Position numbers and translations under genes: made by a program. Shown in pieces: positions 44,624 to 52,864 of a DNA stretch of 64,000 nucleotides (positions are counted from its first letter, which is position 1; the number at the start of each line of letters is the position of its first letter). A model generated the notes under the pieces. That model had not been told where the DNA came from, searched no databases, and was given only the letters and a program-made list of their open reading frames with translations. The DNA is from JAFEDN01 sp963818985 (GTDB lineage Bacteria; Pseudomonadota; Gammaproteobacteria; Coxiellales; Coxiellaceae). Location of the stretch: NCBI GenBank assembly GCA_963818985.1, contig CAWFUJ010000007.1:62001-126000 (forward strand). Direction: 5' to 3'.

Positions 44624-44995
44624 TTAGGATTTAAGCTCGATGACCATGACTTCGATCGGTTCATGACTAATATTGATATCGGTATGAAATTCATTAACCG
44701 GATCTTTCGTTAAATAATAGGAATGATTTTTTTCCAACTTTAGCAAATGCACTTGGCCTTTATTATTAGTAATTTTTAATGTGCCATTGCTCAGCGAAAC
44801 CAGTACGCGATCAAAATCATGTCGATGCATTTTAAGTTGTTGGTTTTGATTTGGTAAAATAGTGGTCTTCCAAACATTGACTCGATCATTTGAAAACTCA
44901 GCAACACGATGTGTTGACGGTAACGTTTCAGCCCAAGCAACAGACATTGCTAATGACGATAAGCCTGCAATAAATATTTTAAATACATAGTTCAT
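44624..44995 (-). CDS. small exported cupin-like protein
   Basis: A 123-residue protein with a signal peptide (FKIFIAGLSSLAMSVAWAE) followed by one cupin barrel: QQLKMHRHDFDRVLVSLSNG gives the first motif with the metal-binding His pair, and NHSYYLTKDPVNEFHTDINI the second. Metal binding is likely, substrate unknown. Single gene, preceded by class C and D repeats. Confidence 0.75.
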   Translation of the reverse strand: MNYVFKIFIAGLSSLAMSVAWAETLPSTHRVAEFSNDRVNVWKTTILPNQNQQLKMHRHDFDRVLVSLSNGTLKITNNKGQVHLLKLEKNHSYYLTKDPVNEFHTDINISHEPIEVMVIELKS

Positions 44996-45164
44996 AAGCT
45001 ATTTACTCCTAAGTTCAGTACATGTCATCCTCGTGTAGGAACTATTCTTGCACTCACCAAAATGTGAAGGCAAATATGGATCCCCGCCTGCGCGGGAGAT
45101 GACAAGCTCCGGTTTTACAATTCTAAATTCTCAGAGTTTAACCATCTAATTTAATAAAATAAAT

Positions 45165-45370
45165 CACTCATCCTTACGCCATGGGGGGGATCGCAAGGGG
45201 GAGCTGCGCGAAGCGCTCCCCCTTCATTGTGAGCATTGGCTTTGCCAAGCGGAGCATAAAAACAGACTGCATTATCGCGCTGTACTCAGCGAGATAATGC
45301 AGCTCCCCCTTCATTCCGAGCATCGGCTCCGCCGAGCGGAGGATAAAAACAGGAGCAATTCTCGCTGTAC
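45165..45370. repeat. dispersed multi-hairpin repeats, class D (two in series)
   Basis: Modules seen in order: GGGGGAGCTGCGCGAAGC pairing to GCTCCCCC; TTGGCTTTGCCAA in a GAGCA...GCTC frame; GCATTATCGCGCTGTACTCAG pairing within GCGATAATGC-type arms; then CCGAGCATCGGCTCCGCCGA, and GCAATTCTCGCTGTACTCAG with GCGAGAATTGC. Arms differ between modules but stay complementary. The last hairpin touches the end of the SDR gene. Confidence 0.65.
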
Positions 45371-46075
45371 TCAGCGAGAATTGCGGCTGATTACATGTTT
45401 TAGTTCCTGAATATTAATTTCATCTACAACATACCGGTTGTCCAAATTAATTAAGTGAATAATGTTATCAGCAATATCTTCGGGAAGCAAAGCGTTTTCC
45501 GGTGAGGGTCCAGGTCTAAAATGTAAACCTTCAAAAAATTGTGAATTCACTAAGCCTGGATTTACCAAAGTCACAGCTATACCTGCCGCACTGCATTCAT
45601 GCCGCAGACTTTGCGCAAAGCCCCGCACGGCAAATTTAGTGGCACAATAAATACTGCCCTGCTTAGCACCTTTTAAAGCAGCTTCTGAACCTATCAATAT
45701 AATTTTTCCATGGCGCTTTTTTTTCAAATTAGGCAAAAAATTTTTAACTAACAACACCTGACCAATCAAGTTAACATTCACTAAATCACAAATTTGTGTA
45801 GTAGAAAACTGCTCCAAATTGGCAAATTTACCATAACCTGCATTACCAATAATCACGTCAATATCATGGTGCTGCTGTTGAATCGTCCGCAAAATGGTAT
45901 TCGCATTCTCAGGATGAGAAAAATCTATTGAATAAGGAATATAATGCGGATCACCCGGATTAAACTTTGTATGATCACGTCCTAATCCAATGACAGTATG
46001 ACCTATCGATAATAACCGTTGACTAATGGCCCGACCAATACCGCTAGAGGAACCACTAATAATAATTTTTTTCAT
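45371..46075 (-). CDS. short-chain dehydrogenase/reductase
   Basis: A 234-residue Rossmann-fold oxidoreductase with ISGSSSGIGRAISQRLL (cofactor loop) at the N-terminus, VIIGNAGYGKFANL, the catalytic Ser region ILIGSEAALKGAKQGSIYCATK with Tyr-x3-Lys, and VTLVNPGLVNSQFF. Substrate is unknown. The ATG at 46075 overlaps the stop of the radical SAM gene (ATGA), so the two are coupled; an upstream in-frame start at 46087 would lie within that gene. Confidence 0.88.
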   Translation of the reverse strand: MKKIIISGSSSGIGRAISQRLLSIGHTVIGLGRDHTKFNPGDPHYIPYSIDFSHPENANTILRTIQQQHHDIDVIIGNAGYGKFANLEQFSTTQICDLVNVNLIGQVLLVKNFLPNLKKKRHGKIILIGSEAALKGAKQGSIYCATKFAVRGFAQSLRHECSAAGIAVTLVNPGLVNSQFFEGLHFRPGPSPENALLPEDIADNIIHLINLDNRYVVDEINIQELKHVISRNSR

Positions 46076-47067
46076 AATGCATTGCACTCAAACAATAAGG
46101 TTTTCGGTAAATAATTTTGTAGAATTTTTAAAACAGTTTGTTTCATTTCTATCTCAATTGATTCTGGATAAGAAATCTGTTGACCGCGTTTCAATAATGG
46201 TTGAGCCAATAACTGATCATGTGGATAAAGCTGAACAATTTCCTGATACATTTTTTGTGGAAATCTCAATGGTCCTACGCTCACTGAATGAATTTTTTCT
46301 GGGGAAATAAGCAAGAAAATATCTTTTAATAGTTCTTGATATTGATCACGAAAATCAGGATCATAAATTAATGGATCAAAACGTAATCCGATCTGCCAAC
46401 CTGCATCTGCTAGTTTTTGCATAGCATATAATCTTTTCTTGAGTGGAGGAACTTTATGCTCTACCTTTTTTGATATTTTTTCTGGTGTGAAACTAAAAGC
46501 AACAATGCAGTTGGTGAGGACAGGTTGTTCTAACAAACTATTGATTTGCGTGCTTTTAGTACGTAGTTCCAATAGAGCTTTCGGATGATTAGAGAAAAAA
46601 GGTAGAAAATTATCGACAAAACCACTGATATTATCAAATGCAAGCGAATCTCCATCATAACCCGAGAAAAAATATACGATCTGGGAAGGATGCTGATTTA
46701 AAACTTGGTTTATTTCACTCATGAAATCTTCATAATTGATAAATACCACGTAATGAGCACTAGGATACATCCCCTGTAGAAAACAATATCGGCAATCATA
46801 TATGCAATTCAACATATGAGAAAAATAATAATTGTTCTCACCACCTATTCCAAAACCTTCCGGAGTAGGTACGACTAATCTGCCAGTTTTTTTCGCTAAA
46901 ATTAATGCCGGCTGTTGTTTTTGCAGGCGAAAATTCTGTGACTTAGGATTAAAAACTTGCCGATAATTCTCACACTCAATAATTAATGCTTCTCGACCTA
47001 CCCGCTGAACAATCTTTTCCACGCGGGGATGATTTTTAATTGATTTTTCGATGTAAATTGTCTGCAT
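46072..47067 (-). CDS. SplB-like radical SAM protein (spore photoproduct lyase family)
   Basis: A 331-residue protein with the radical SAM cysteines CIYDCRYC (C-x3-C-x2-C) near residue 88, followed by FLQGMYPSAHYVVFINYEDF, and the second-half block VAFSFTPEKISKKVEHKVPP with RLYAMQKLADAGWQIGLRFD. These are the features of the SplB family; in spore formers SplB repairs the spore photoproduct, while in non-sporulating bacteria the substrate is unknown. It precedes the SDR gene with a four-base overlap. A photolyase relic is present at 34.4 kb, so this may be a remaining UV-repair-type enzyme, which is inference. Confidence 0.85.
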   Translation of the reverse strand: MQTIYIEKSIKNHPRVEKIVQRVGREALIIECENYRQVFNPKSQNFRLQKQQPALILAKKTGRLVVPTPEGFGIGGENNYYFSHMLNCIYDCRYCFLQGMYPSAHYVVFINYEDFMSEINQVLNQHPSQIVYFFSGYDGDSLAFDNISGFVDNFLPFFSNHPKALLELRTKSTQINSLLEQPVLTNCIVAFSFTPEKISKKVEHKVPPLKKRLYAMQKLADAGWQIGLRFDPLIYDPDFRDQYQELLKDIFLLISPEKIHSVSVGPLRFPQKMYQEIVQLYPHDQLLAQPLLKRGQQISYPESIEIEMKQTVLKILQNYLPKTLLFECNAL

Positions 47068-47100
47068 TGGATCATTGTATCATAATTATGAAATCAATTA

Positions 47101-47925
47101 TTATGACGTCATTAATAGTAATTGATTGTTTAAAAATCCTAAAACATTTTTGGAATTCCCTTCTAATTGGCATAAGGTTAATGGATTGATTTCTGGCTTA
47201 TTCACTTGCCAACGTCTAAGTAACTCGCGTAATTCATACTGTTGATAATTGGTGAAATGCCAGCGTCCAAGAAATTCTTGAAGGTGTATTAAATTTAATT
47301 GCTGATCGAATTCGAAAGCTGATAAATTTAATAAATAGTCGACTACACGCTGAACACTTTCCTTTTGTTTTTCAAATAATGAAATAACCATTGCAGGATG
47401 AATGTTTTGAATTGATTCTGGGGAATTATCTGAGATGATTTTTAAAATTTGAACCTGTTCTTGCGTCACAAAACAAGTGGCTGTAGAAAAAAATCCTGAC
47501 GCTTCCATGTCTAGTAAATGTTGTTGTAGATATTGAGCTTGAATTTGCTCAACGGTCATAATTGCTATATGAGATAAAAACCCGGGTAAGATGGGAGTTG
47601 GATAAAAAGTCTTGTTGTTCGTAGCATCAATAATTTTATGCACTAAATATATTGATCCAATAGATAGTTGAAAACCACCGGCAATACCTATATTTAGGTA
47701 ACAAGTATGTGCATTAGCACCCGTCCACGCATGCAGATAACCGACCGCAGCAGCGGTACAAACTTTACCGATCCCTGATACTATTAGATGGATACTGCGA
47801 TCTTTATTAGAAAATACTTGGAAATTACTTGGATTTTCAATAAGAGATAAATGATATATATCCAATAATAATCTTGCTTCACAAGGTAATGCCACAATTA
47901 TATTTAATTTTGCTTTCGAATTCAT
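47101..47925 (-). CDS. nucleoside phosphorylase/nucleosidase-fold protein
   Basis: A 274-residue protein. The N-terminal 175 residues show the PNP/MTA-SAH nucleosidase fold: IVALPCEARLLLDIYHLSLI, VSGIGKVCTAAAVGYLHAWT, YLNIGIAGGFQL, and DMEASGFFSTATCF, where Met-Glu contacts ribose. The C-terminal 100 residues are a helical extension (LQEFLGRWHFTNYQQYELRE) not part of the fold. In related bacteria such genes sit by splB-like radical SAM genes, as here. The substrate is not clear from the motifs. Confidence 0.75.
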   Translation of the reverse strand: MNSKAKLNIIVALPCEARLLLDIYHLSLIENPSNFQVFSNKDRSIHLIVSGIGKVCTAAAVGYLHAWTGANAHTCYLNIGIAGGFQLSIGSIYLVHKIIDATNNKTFYPTPILPGFLSHIAIMTVEQIQAQYLQQHLLDMEASGFFSTATCFVTQEQVQILKIISDNSPESIQNIHPAMVISLFEKQKESVQRVVDYLLNLSAFEFDQQLNLIHLQEFLGRWHFTNYQQYELRELLRRWQVNKPEINPLTLCQLEGNSKNVLGFLNNQLLLMTS

Positions 47926-47929
47926 TTTA

Positions 47930-48511
47930 TCATGTTTGGTTTAAAAAATTATTTAATAGCAAATGACCCTGTTCAGTGGCAATTGATTCTGGATGAAATT
48001 GTACACCCATTAATCGATAATGACGATGCTGAATGGCCATTATATCTATTAATTGATGCGAGGAGTTTTGAGTCCACGCTGTTATTTCAAATTCTGCTGA
48101 TAAAGTTTTTGGATCTATCACTAATGAATGATAACGCATAGCGGTAAATGGCTGTTTTAGACCCGCAAATAGATTTTTTTGATGATGGTAGATTAAGGAT
48201 GTTTTACCATGCATGATTTTTTCCGCAGCAATAATTTCTCCACCAAACGCTGCTCCAATGGCTTGATGCCCCAAACACACACCTAAAATTGGAATGTGAG
48301 CATAAAAAGCATTAATCAGTGGAATCGAAATTCCTGCCGCTTCTGGCCTGCCGGGACCAGGGGAAATAATAATATAGCTGGGCTTTTTTTCTGCTATTTG
48401 TTGAATAGTGATTTTATTATTTTGAAAAACAATCACTTCTTGGCCTAATTCTCGTAGATACTGGACCAGATTATAAGTAAATGAATCATAATTATCGATG
48501 ATTAATAGCAT
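47930..48511 (-). CDS. anthranilate/aminodeoxychorismate synthase component II
   Basis: A 193-residue class I glutamine amidotransferase subunit supplying ammonia for anthranilate (TrpG) or aminodeoxychorismate (PabA). It has LLIIDNYDSFTYNLVQYL, SPGPGRPEAAGIS, the nucleophile loop ILGVCLGHQAIGAAFGG, and VQFHPESIATEQGH with His and Glu. I take the ATG at 48511, MLLIIDNYDSF, as the start; the frame continues three codons to 48520. No trpE/pabB or other trp genes are in the window, so which of the two it is stays open. Confidence 0.9.
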   Translation of the reverse strand: MLLIIDNYDSFTYNLVQYLRELGQEVIVFQNNKITIQQIAEKKPSYIIISPGPGRPEAAGISIPLINAFYAHIPILGVCLGHQAIGAAFGGEIIAAEKIMHGKTSLIYHHQKNLFAGLKQPFTAMRYHSLVIDPKTLSAEFEITAWTQNSSHQLIDIMAIQHRHYRLMGVQFHPESIATEQGHLLLNNFLNQT

Positions 48512-48540
48512 GTTAAACAATTCTGTCCCGTTAATTTGTT

Positions 48541-48566
48541 TCCCCTCTCCCGGGTGGGAGAGGGGC
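48541..48566. terminator. strong GC-rich hairpin, class B repeat
   Basis: CCCCTCTCCCGGGTGGGAGAGGGG lies between rpe (stop at 48579) and pabA/trpG (start at 48511), both read leftward. A stem of nine GC-rich pairs could terminate rpe transcription, but the trailing sequence on the minus strand (AAACAAATTAACG) has no long T-run. It is the best-formed copy of the repeat in this window. Confidence 0.5.
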
Positions 48567-48578
48567 TATGACGATTTC

Positions 48579-49244
48579 TTATCGTACAACCTTAGATAGA
48601 ATATCGCGCATATGCGTAGAGTAATCGTCAGCATGAAATAACCCTGAACCAATAATACAAAAATCAGCACCAGCGGCTGTCACTTCACCAATATTCGAGT
48701 TTTTTATGCCTCCATCAATTCCTAACCAAGCTTTGCTATTGATCTCTACCATCAATTTTTTAACCTGCCGAATTTTATCTATAGTTTCACGGATAAATGA
48801 TTGACCGGCAAAACCAGGGTAAACAGACATCAACAATAATAAATCAATATTGGCCAAATATTTCTGCACCAATCCTAATGATTTATCTGGATTAAGTGCC
48901 AAGCCGGTTTTCATCCCATGCGCACGAATATGATGCAAACAAGCTTCTACATCTTTGCAAGCTTCAGGATGAAAGGTAATTAAATTCGCACCTGCTTTAG
49001 CAAAGGGTTCAATATATTGTTCAGGTTTTTCTACCATCAGATGAACATCAATTGGAGCTGAAATTCCCGCCGCACGCATCGATTGACAGACCACAGGTCC
49101 AAAACTTAGATTAGGCACAAAATGATGGTCCATCACATCAAAATGGATCCAATCAACTCCAGCCGCTAACGCTTGATTAACTTCTTCACCTAATCGGGTA
49201 AAATCCGCTGATAAAATAGAAGCAGATATTTGCACTTTATTCAT
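48579..49244 (-). CDS. rpe: ribulose-phosphate 3-epimerase
   Basis: Rpe interconverts ribulose 5-phosphate and xylulose 5-phosphate in the pentose phosphate pathway. The 221-residue TIM-barrel protein has SASILSADFTRLGEEV, WIHFDVMDHHFVPNLSFGP with metal and catalytic residues, LLMSVYPGFAGQSFI and WLGIDGGIKNSNI. Length matches the family. Its start lies inside the end of ubiJ (8-base overlap), so it belongs to the ubiE-ubiJ unit. Confidence 0.96.
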   Translation of the reverse strand: MNKVQISASILSADFTRLGEEVNQALAAGVDWIHFDVMDHHFVPNLSFGPVVCQSMRAAGISAPIDVHLMVEKPEQYIEPFAKAGANLITFHPEACKDVEACLHHIRAHGMKTGLALNPDKSLGLVQKYLANIDLLLLMSVYPGFAGQSFIRETIDKIRQVKKLMVEINSKAWLGIDGGIKNSNIGEVTAAGADFCIIGSGLFHADDYSTHMRDILSKVVR

Positions 49245-49860
49245 TATTTTTGGCTGCCATTATTCTTCGTTCTAAACGATCTAAACGTGCCGCAGCCCGA
49301 TCTACGTCATCGCGGATACGAGCAACGTCTTGATAAAAAGATTCCACTCTCTCATTTTTCGGTAAATATTGGTCTTCTAATTGACAAAATTCACGAATAT
49401 GCTCGCCAAGTTTACCTAATGTTTCTTGACCAAACTTAACTGCTTTTTTAGTTCGCCATGCAATTTCATGACTGATGCTATCACCCATAAAACGTGATAA
49501 AAAATCCTCCCAGTCTAAATCTACTCTTCTTAAAATATCGCGAATCTTTTCGCCAAGTTCGGTATCACCAATAATAACAATGCCCTGATCAAATAATGCT
49601 GTTCCGCTCCCCCCTGCACAGGCAACGCGTATTAATCCCTGCGAAGTTCCACAAATAGTAGTATCGACATTGCCAACATATTCGTTTAATAACTTTATAC
49701 CATGGGCCCCAGGCAAAAGAAAAATATCTTTTTGCCAATCGGTTAAAGTTATTTTAATGACCTTGCCTTGTAAATTGGCCAGGCGAGCCGCGGTATCTGG
49801 ATCTAATTTTAAAGCTTGATTTATCGCTGTTTCTAAAGCACTGTACGCTAATGACATCAT
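49237..49860 (-). CDS. ubiJ: ubiquinone biosynthesis accessory factor UbiJ
   Basis: UbiJ is an SCP2-domain, lipid-binding factor that scaffolds the late ubiquinone hydroxylases. The 207-residue protein starts with an SCP2-like region (LALKLDPDTAARLANLQGKV-like, then IVIIGDTELGEKIRDILRRV) and ends in a coiled coil with RVESFYQDVARIRDDVDRAA, as in the family. It starts one base after, or overlapping, the ubiE stop, the normal ubiE-ubiJ order; ubiB, usually next, is replaced by rpe. Confidence 0.9.
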   Translation of the reverse strand: MMSLAYSALETAINQALKLDPDTAARLANLQGKVIKITLTDWQKDIFLLPGAHGIKLLNEYVGNVDTTICGTSQGLIRVACAGGSGTALFDQGIVIIGDTELGEKIRDILRRVDLDWEDFLSRFMGDSISHEIAWRTKKAVKFGQETLGKLGEHIREFCQLEDQYLPKNERVESFYQDVARIRDDVDRAAARLDRLERRIMAAKNNE

Positions 49861-50612
49861 TAAAATTTAACTCCTTGATGTAAAGCGACTATTCCGCCAC
49901 TTAAATTTTGATAATGACAACGATCAAATCCAGCACTGAGCACCATTTTTTTCAGCGACTCTTGATCTGGATGAACGCGAATCGATTCGGCCAAATAACG
50001 GTAGCTTTGTGCATCGTTGGCAATAAATTCCCCTAACCAAGGCAGCACCTTAAATGAATAAAGATCATAAAGTGGCTGTAATAAACTAATGATTGGTTTT
50101 GAAAACTCTAAAATAATTAACCGCCCTCCAGGCTTCAAAACTCGATACATTTCAGTTAAGGCCGCAGACTTGTCAGTCACATTTCGTAATCCAAAGCCGA
50201 TGATGATTCGATCAAAATAATTTTCCGGTAACGGCAATAGTTCAGCATTAGCACGCACATAGTGGATATTAGCAAACAATCCTTTATCCAATAATCGTTG
50301 ACGTCCAACTCGAAGCATATTTGCATTAATATCGGCTAAAAATACTTGGCCTTGATGGCCCACCACCGAACTTATCCGAGCGCTTAAGTCGCCGCTCCCT
50401 CCTGCAATATCTAGTGCATAATGACCTGCTCTTAATTGACAACATTCTATGGCATAACGTTTCCATAGCCGGTGAATGCCTAAAGACATTAAATCATTCA
50501 TCAAATCATATTTTTCAGCCACACTAGAAAATACTTCACCCACTCGCTGATTTTTTTCATGGATTGGAATTTGTTGAAAACCAAAATGTGTTTTGGACCC
50601 AGTTGTCTTCAT
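49860..50612 (-). CDS. ubiE: bifunctional demethylmenaquinone/ubiquinone C-methyltransferase UbiE
   Basis: UbiE methylates the ring carbon of 2-polyprenyl-6-methoxybenzoquinol. The 250-residue protein has the family signature VAEKYDLMNDLMSLGIHRLW, SAM motif I ALDIAGGSGDLSARIS, DRIIIGFGLRNVTDKSAALT and GGRLIILEFSKP. All are typical. It lies between hslU and ubiJ on the minus strand, 16 bases after hslU. Confidence 0.96.
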   Translation of the reverse strand: MKTTGSKTHFGFQQIPIHEKNQRVGEVFSSVAEKYDLMNDLMSLGIHRLWKRYAIECCQLRAGHYALDIAGGSGDLSARISSVVGHQGQVFLADINANMLRVGRQRLLDKGLFANIHYVRANAELLPLPENYFDRIIIGFGLRNVTDKSAALTEMYRVLKPGGRLIILEFSKPIISLLQPLYDLYSFKVLPWLGEFIANDAQSYRYLAESIRVHPDQESLKKMVLSAGFDRCHYQNLSGGIVALHQGVKF

Positions 50613-50628
50613 AGCTGTCCTTTTCTTA

Positions 50629-51996
50629 TTATAAAATAGATCGTCTTAGATCTTCATCTTTGGCCAAATCCGCCAATTGTAAATCAACGTAGGCGGCATC
50701 AATGATCATTGATTCCCCAGCACGATCTGTCGCTTCAAAAGAAATTTTTTCTAATAGCCTTTCTAACACAGTGTGTAATCGGCGTGCGCCTATATTTTCA
50801 GCTTTTTCATTCACTTGCTGAGCAATCTCCGCCAAACGTTGGATGCCTTCGGGAGAAAATTGCAAGTTAAAACCTTCGGTGCTCATCAAAGCAGTATACT
50901 GCCTAGTCAAAGATGCGTCAGGTTCAGTTAAAATTCTGACAAAATCTGCGGTTTTTAACGCTTTTAATTCAACGCGAATGGGAAAGCGACCTTGTAGCTC
51001 AGGAACAAGATCTGAAGGCCGTGCCAAATGAAAAGCACCCGAGGCAATAAATAAAATATGGTCGGTCCTAACCACACCATACTTGGTCACCACAGTACAA
51101 CCTTCGACTAATGGCAATAAATCACGCTGTACCCCTTCTCGTGATACATCACCGCCAAATTCAGATCGACGGACAATTTTATCGATCTCGTCAATAAAAA
51201 CAATACCATTTTGTTCGGCGTTTTCTAAAGCGTGTGACTTAATTTCTTCTTCGTTAACTAATTTACCCGCTTCTTCTTCTTGCAAGCTTTTCAATGCGGC
51301 CTTTATGCTAAGCCGACGGGTTTTGGTTTTTTTAGCGGCGATATTCTCCATCATACTTTGTAACTGACCGACCATTTCCTCCATGCCTGGAGGACCCATA
51401 ATTTCTAAAGTAGCCCCACCCGTTAATTCAATTTCAATTTCTTTATCGTCCAGCTCATTTTCTCGTAATTTTTTACGGAATAGTTGTCGAGCTGCAGACT
51501 CTCTGTCCGTTGTTACTTTTTCACTGGTTTTAGGCTGATCCTTCAGTTCACCACGCGCCGGGGGTACCAAAATATCTAAAATTCTCTCTTCTGCTAATTC
51601 CAAAGCTTGGCTCTGTACTTTTTCCATCGCACGTTCACGAGTCATCTTAACAGCAATATCCATTAGATCACGAATAATTGCATCGACGTCGCGACCCACA
51701 TACCCAACTTCGGTAAATTTAGTCGCTTCTACTTTAATAAAAGGTGCTCTTGCTAATGCGGCTAAACGACGAGCAATCTCGGTTTTCCCCACCCCTGTAG
51801 GGCCTATCATTAAAATATTTTTCGGCGTGATTTCCTTACGCAATTCTTCGGATAGTTTCATCCGCCGCCATCGATTTCGCAAGGCTATAGCAACCGCGCG
51901 CTTAGCTTCTTCTTGGCCTATTATAAAACGATCTAATTCAGAAACAATTTCTTTTGGAGTCATGGTCGACTCCAAATTTGTTATTGTTTGTGTCAT
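50629..51996 (-). CDS. hslU: ATP-dependent protease ATPase subunit HslU
   Basis: HslU is the AAA+ unfoldase of the HslUV (ClpYQ) protease. The 455-residue protein has LDRFIIGQEEAKRAVAIALR, Walker A MIGPTGVGKTEIARRL, Walker B GIVFIDEIDKIVRR, the sensor region and the C-terminal tail ADLAKDEDLRRSIL that docks into HslV. It is full length. The ATG at 51996 overlaps the hslV stop (ATGA), but a better ribosome site (TTTGGAG) precedes the in-frame ATG at 51963 (MTPKEIVSEL), which is closer to the E. coli start. Its peptidase partner gene is frameshifted. Confidence 0.96.
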   Translation of the reverse strand: MTQTITNLESTMTPKEIVSELDRFIIGQEEAKRAVAIALRNRWRRMKLSEELRKEITPKNILMIGPTGVGKTEIARRLAALARAPFIKVEATKFTEVGYVGRDVDAIIRDLMDIAVKMTRERAMEKVQSQALELAEERILDILVPPARGELKDQPKTSEKVTTDRESAARQLFRKKLRENELDDKEIEIELTGGATLEIMGPPGMEEMVGQLQSMMENIAAKKTKTRRLSIKAALKSLQEEEAGKLVNEEEIKSHALENAEQNGIVFIDEIDKIVRRSEFGGDVSREGVQRDLLPLVEGCTVVTKYGVVRTDHILFIASGAFHLARPSDLVPELQGRFPIRVELKALKTADFVRILTEPDASLTRQYTALMSTEGFNLQFSPEGIQRLAEIAQQVNEKAENIGARRLHTVLERLLEKISFEATDRAGESMIIDAAYVDLQLADLAKDEDLRRSIL

Positions 51997-52543
51997 TTAC
52001 ATCTCGCTGTTTTGTTCTTCAATGGTAAAATTAGATTGGTGAATACACATATATCTGCGGCAATCGTCAATGATTTTTTAACAATTTCTAAGGCACTTAA
52101 TTCTGTACTCTCTAATAATGCCCTTGCAGCTGCTTGAGCGTAGGGGCCACCTGAGCCTATCGCACATCAAACCATCTTCCGGTTCTACTACATCCCCGTT
52201 ACCCGTTAAGATCAAAGAGGATTTACTATCGGCGACCGCCAATAACGCTTCTAAACGCCTTAGCATTTTATCCGTTCGCCAATCTTTGGCCAATTCTACC
52301 GCGGCCCGCACTAAATTGCCTTGGTGTTTTTCCAATTTTGATTCAAATCGTTCAAACAAAGTAAATGCATCGGCTGTTGCCTCCAGCAAATCCGGCGATC
52401 ACTTGATTGTTATATAAACGCCGTACTTTACGTGCATTACCCTTCATAATGGTATTACCCATAGAAACTTGTCCATCTCCGCCAATCACTACCTTGCCTT
52501 GACGTCGAATTGATAATATCGTGGTGCCGTGAAATTGTTCCAA
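51993..52543 (-). pseudogene. hslV: HslV peptidase subunit, two frameshifts
   Basis: HslV is the threonine-peptidase half of HslUV. From a TTG at 52543 with GGAG seven bases upstream the first frame reads LEQFHGTTILSIRRQGKVVI and GDGQVSMGNTIMKGNARKVR up to AGFAGG; one extra base at 52381 must be skipped to read ATADAFTLFERFESKLEKHQ; another at 52164 must be skipped to go from EPEDGLM to AIGSGGPYAQAAARALLEST. The last frame reaches a TGA at 51993 that overlaps the hslU ATG, which is the normal operon junction and supports this reading. Catalytic Thr and Lys/Gly motifs are preserved. Confidence 0.88.
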
Positions 52544-52589
52544 TTTTATCTCCAAATATAGAGTTTTACCCCAATAATCAGTAATTGGG

Positions 52590-52748
52590 GGCAATCGCTT
52601 GGTATTTCAACAGCAATTCTCGCTGAATACAGCGATTGTGCTTCCTGTTTATATCCTGGCTCGGCAGACCGATGCTCGAAATGGAAGGGAACGAAGCTCT
52701 CTCACTTGCGATCCAACTTCGGGCAGAGAATTTCTACGGAAATTATTT
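52590..52748. repeat. dispersed multi-hairpin repeat, class D
   Basis: Contains CAGCAATTCTCGCTGAATAC with CAGCGATTGTG, GGCTCGGCAGACCGATGCTC, and GGGCAGAGAATTTCTACGGA with AAATTA. These correspond to modules in the copies at 16291 and 45165, more degenerate here. It lies upstream of hslV and of the divergent gene at 52865. Confidence 0.55.
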
Positions 52749-52777
52749 TTGACAATGGTATTTTTTATCCATAAAAT
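52749..52777 (+). promoter_or_regulatory. sigma-70-type promoter upstream of the gene at 52865
   Basis: TTGACA (52749-52754), a 17-base spacer and TAAAAT (52772-52777) form a near-consensus promoter pointing at the 309-residue protein gene. There is no PmrA-type half-site pair here. The -35 box sits at the edge of the class D repeat. Confidence 0.6.
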
Positions 52778-52864
52778 TCATCATCTTTTCACTGAAGCAT
52801 TTTTTATGATATTATACAGGTGGATTTTGAAATATAGTATTTGAAAAAAAGTCAAATTAAAACG

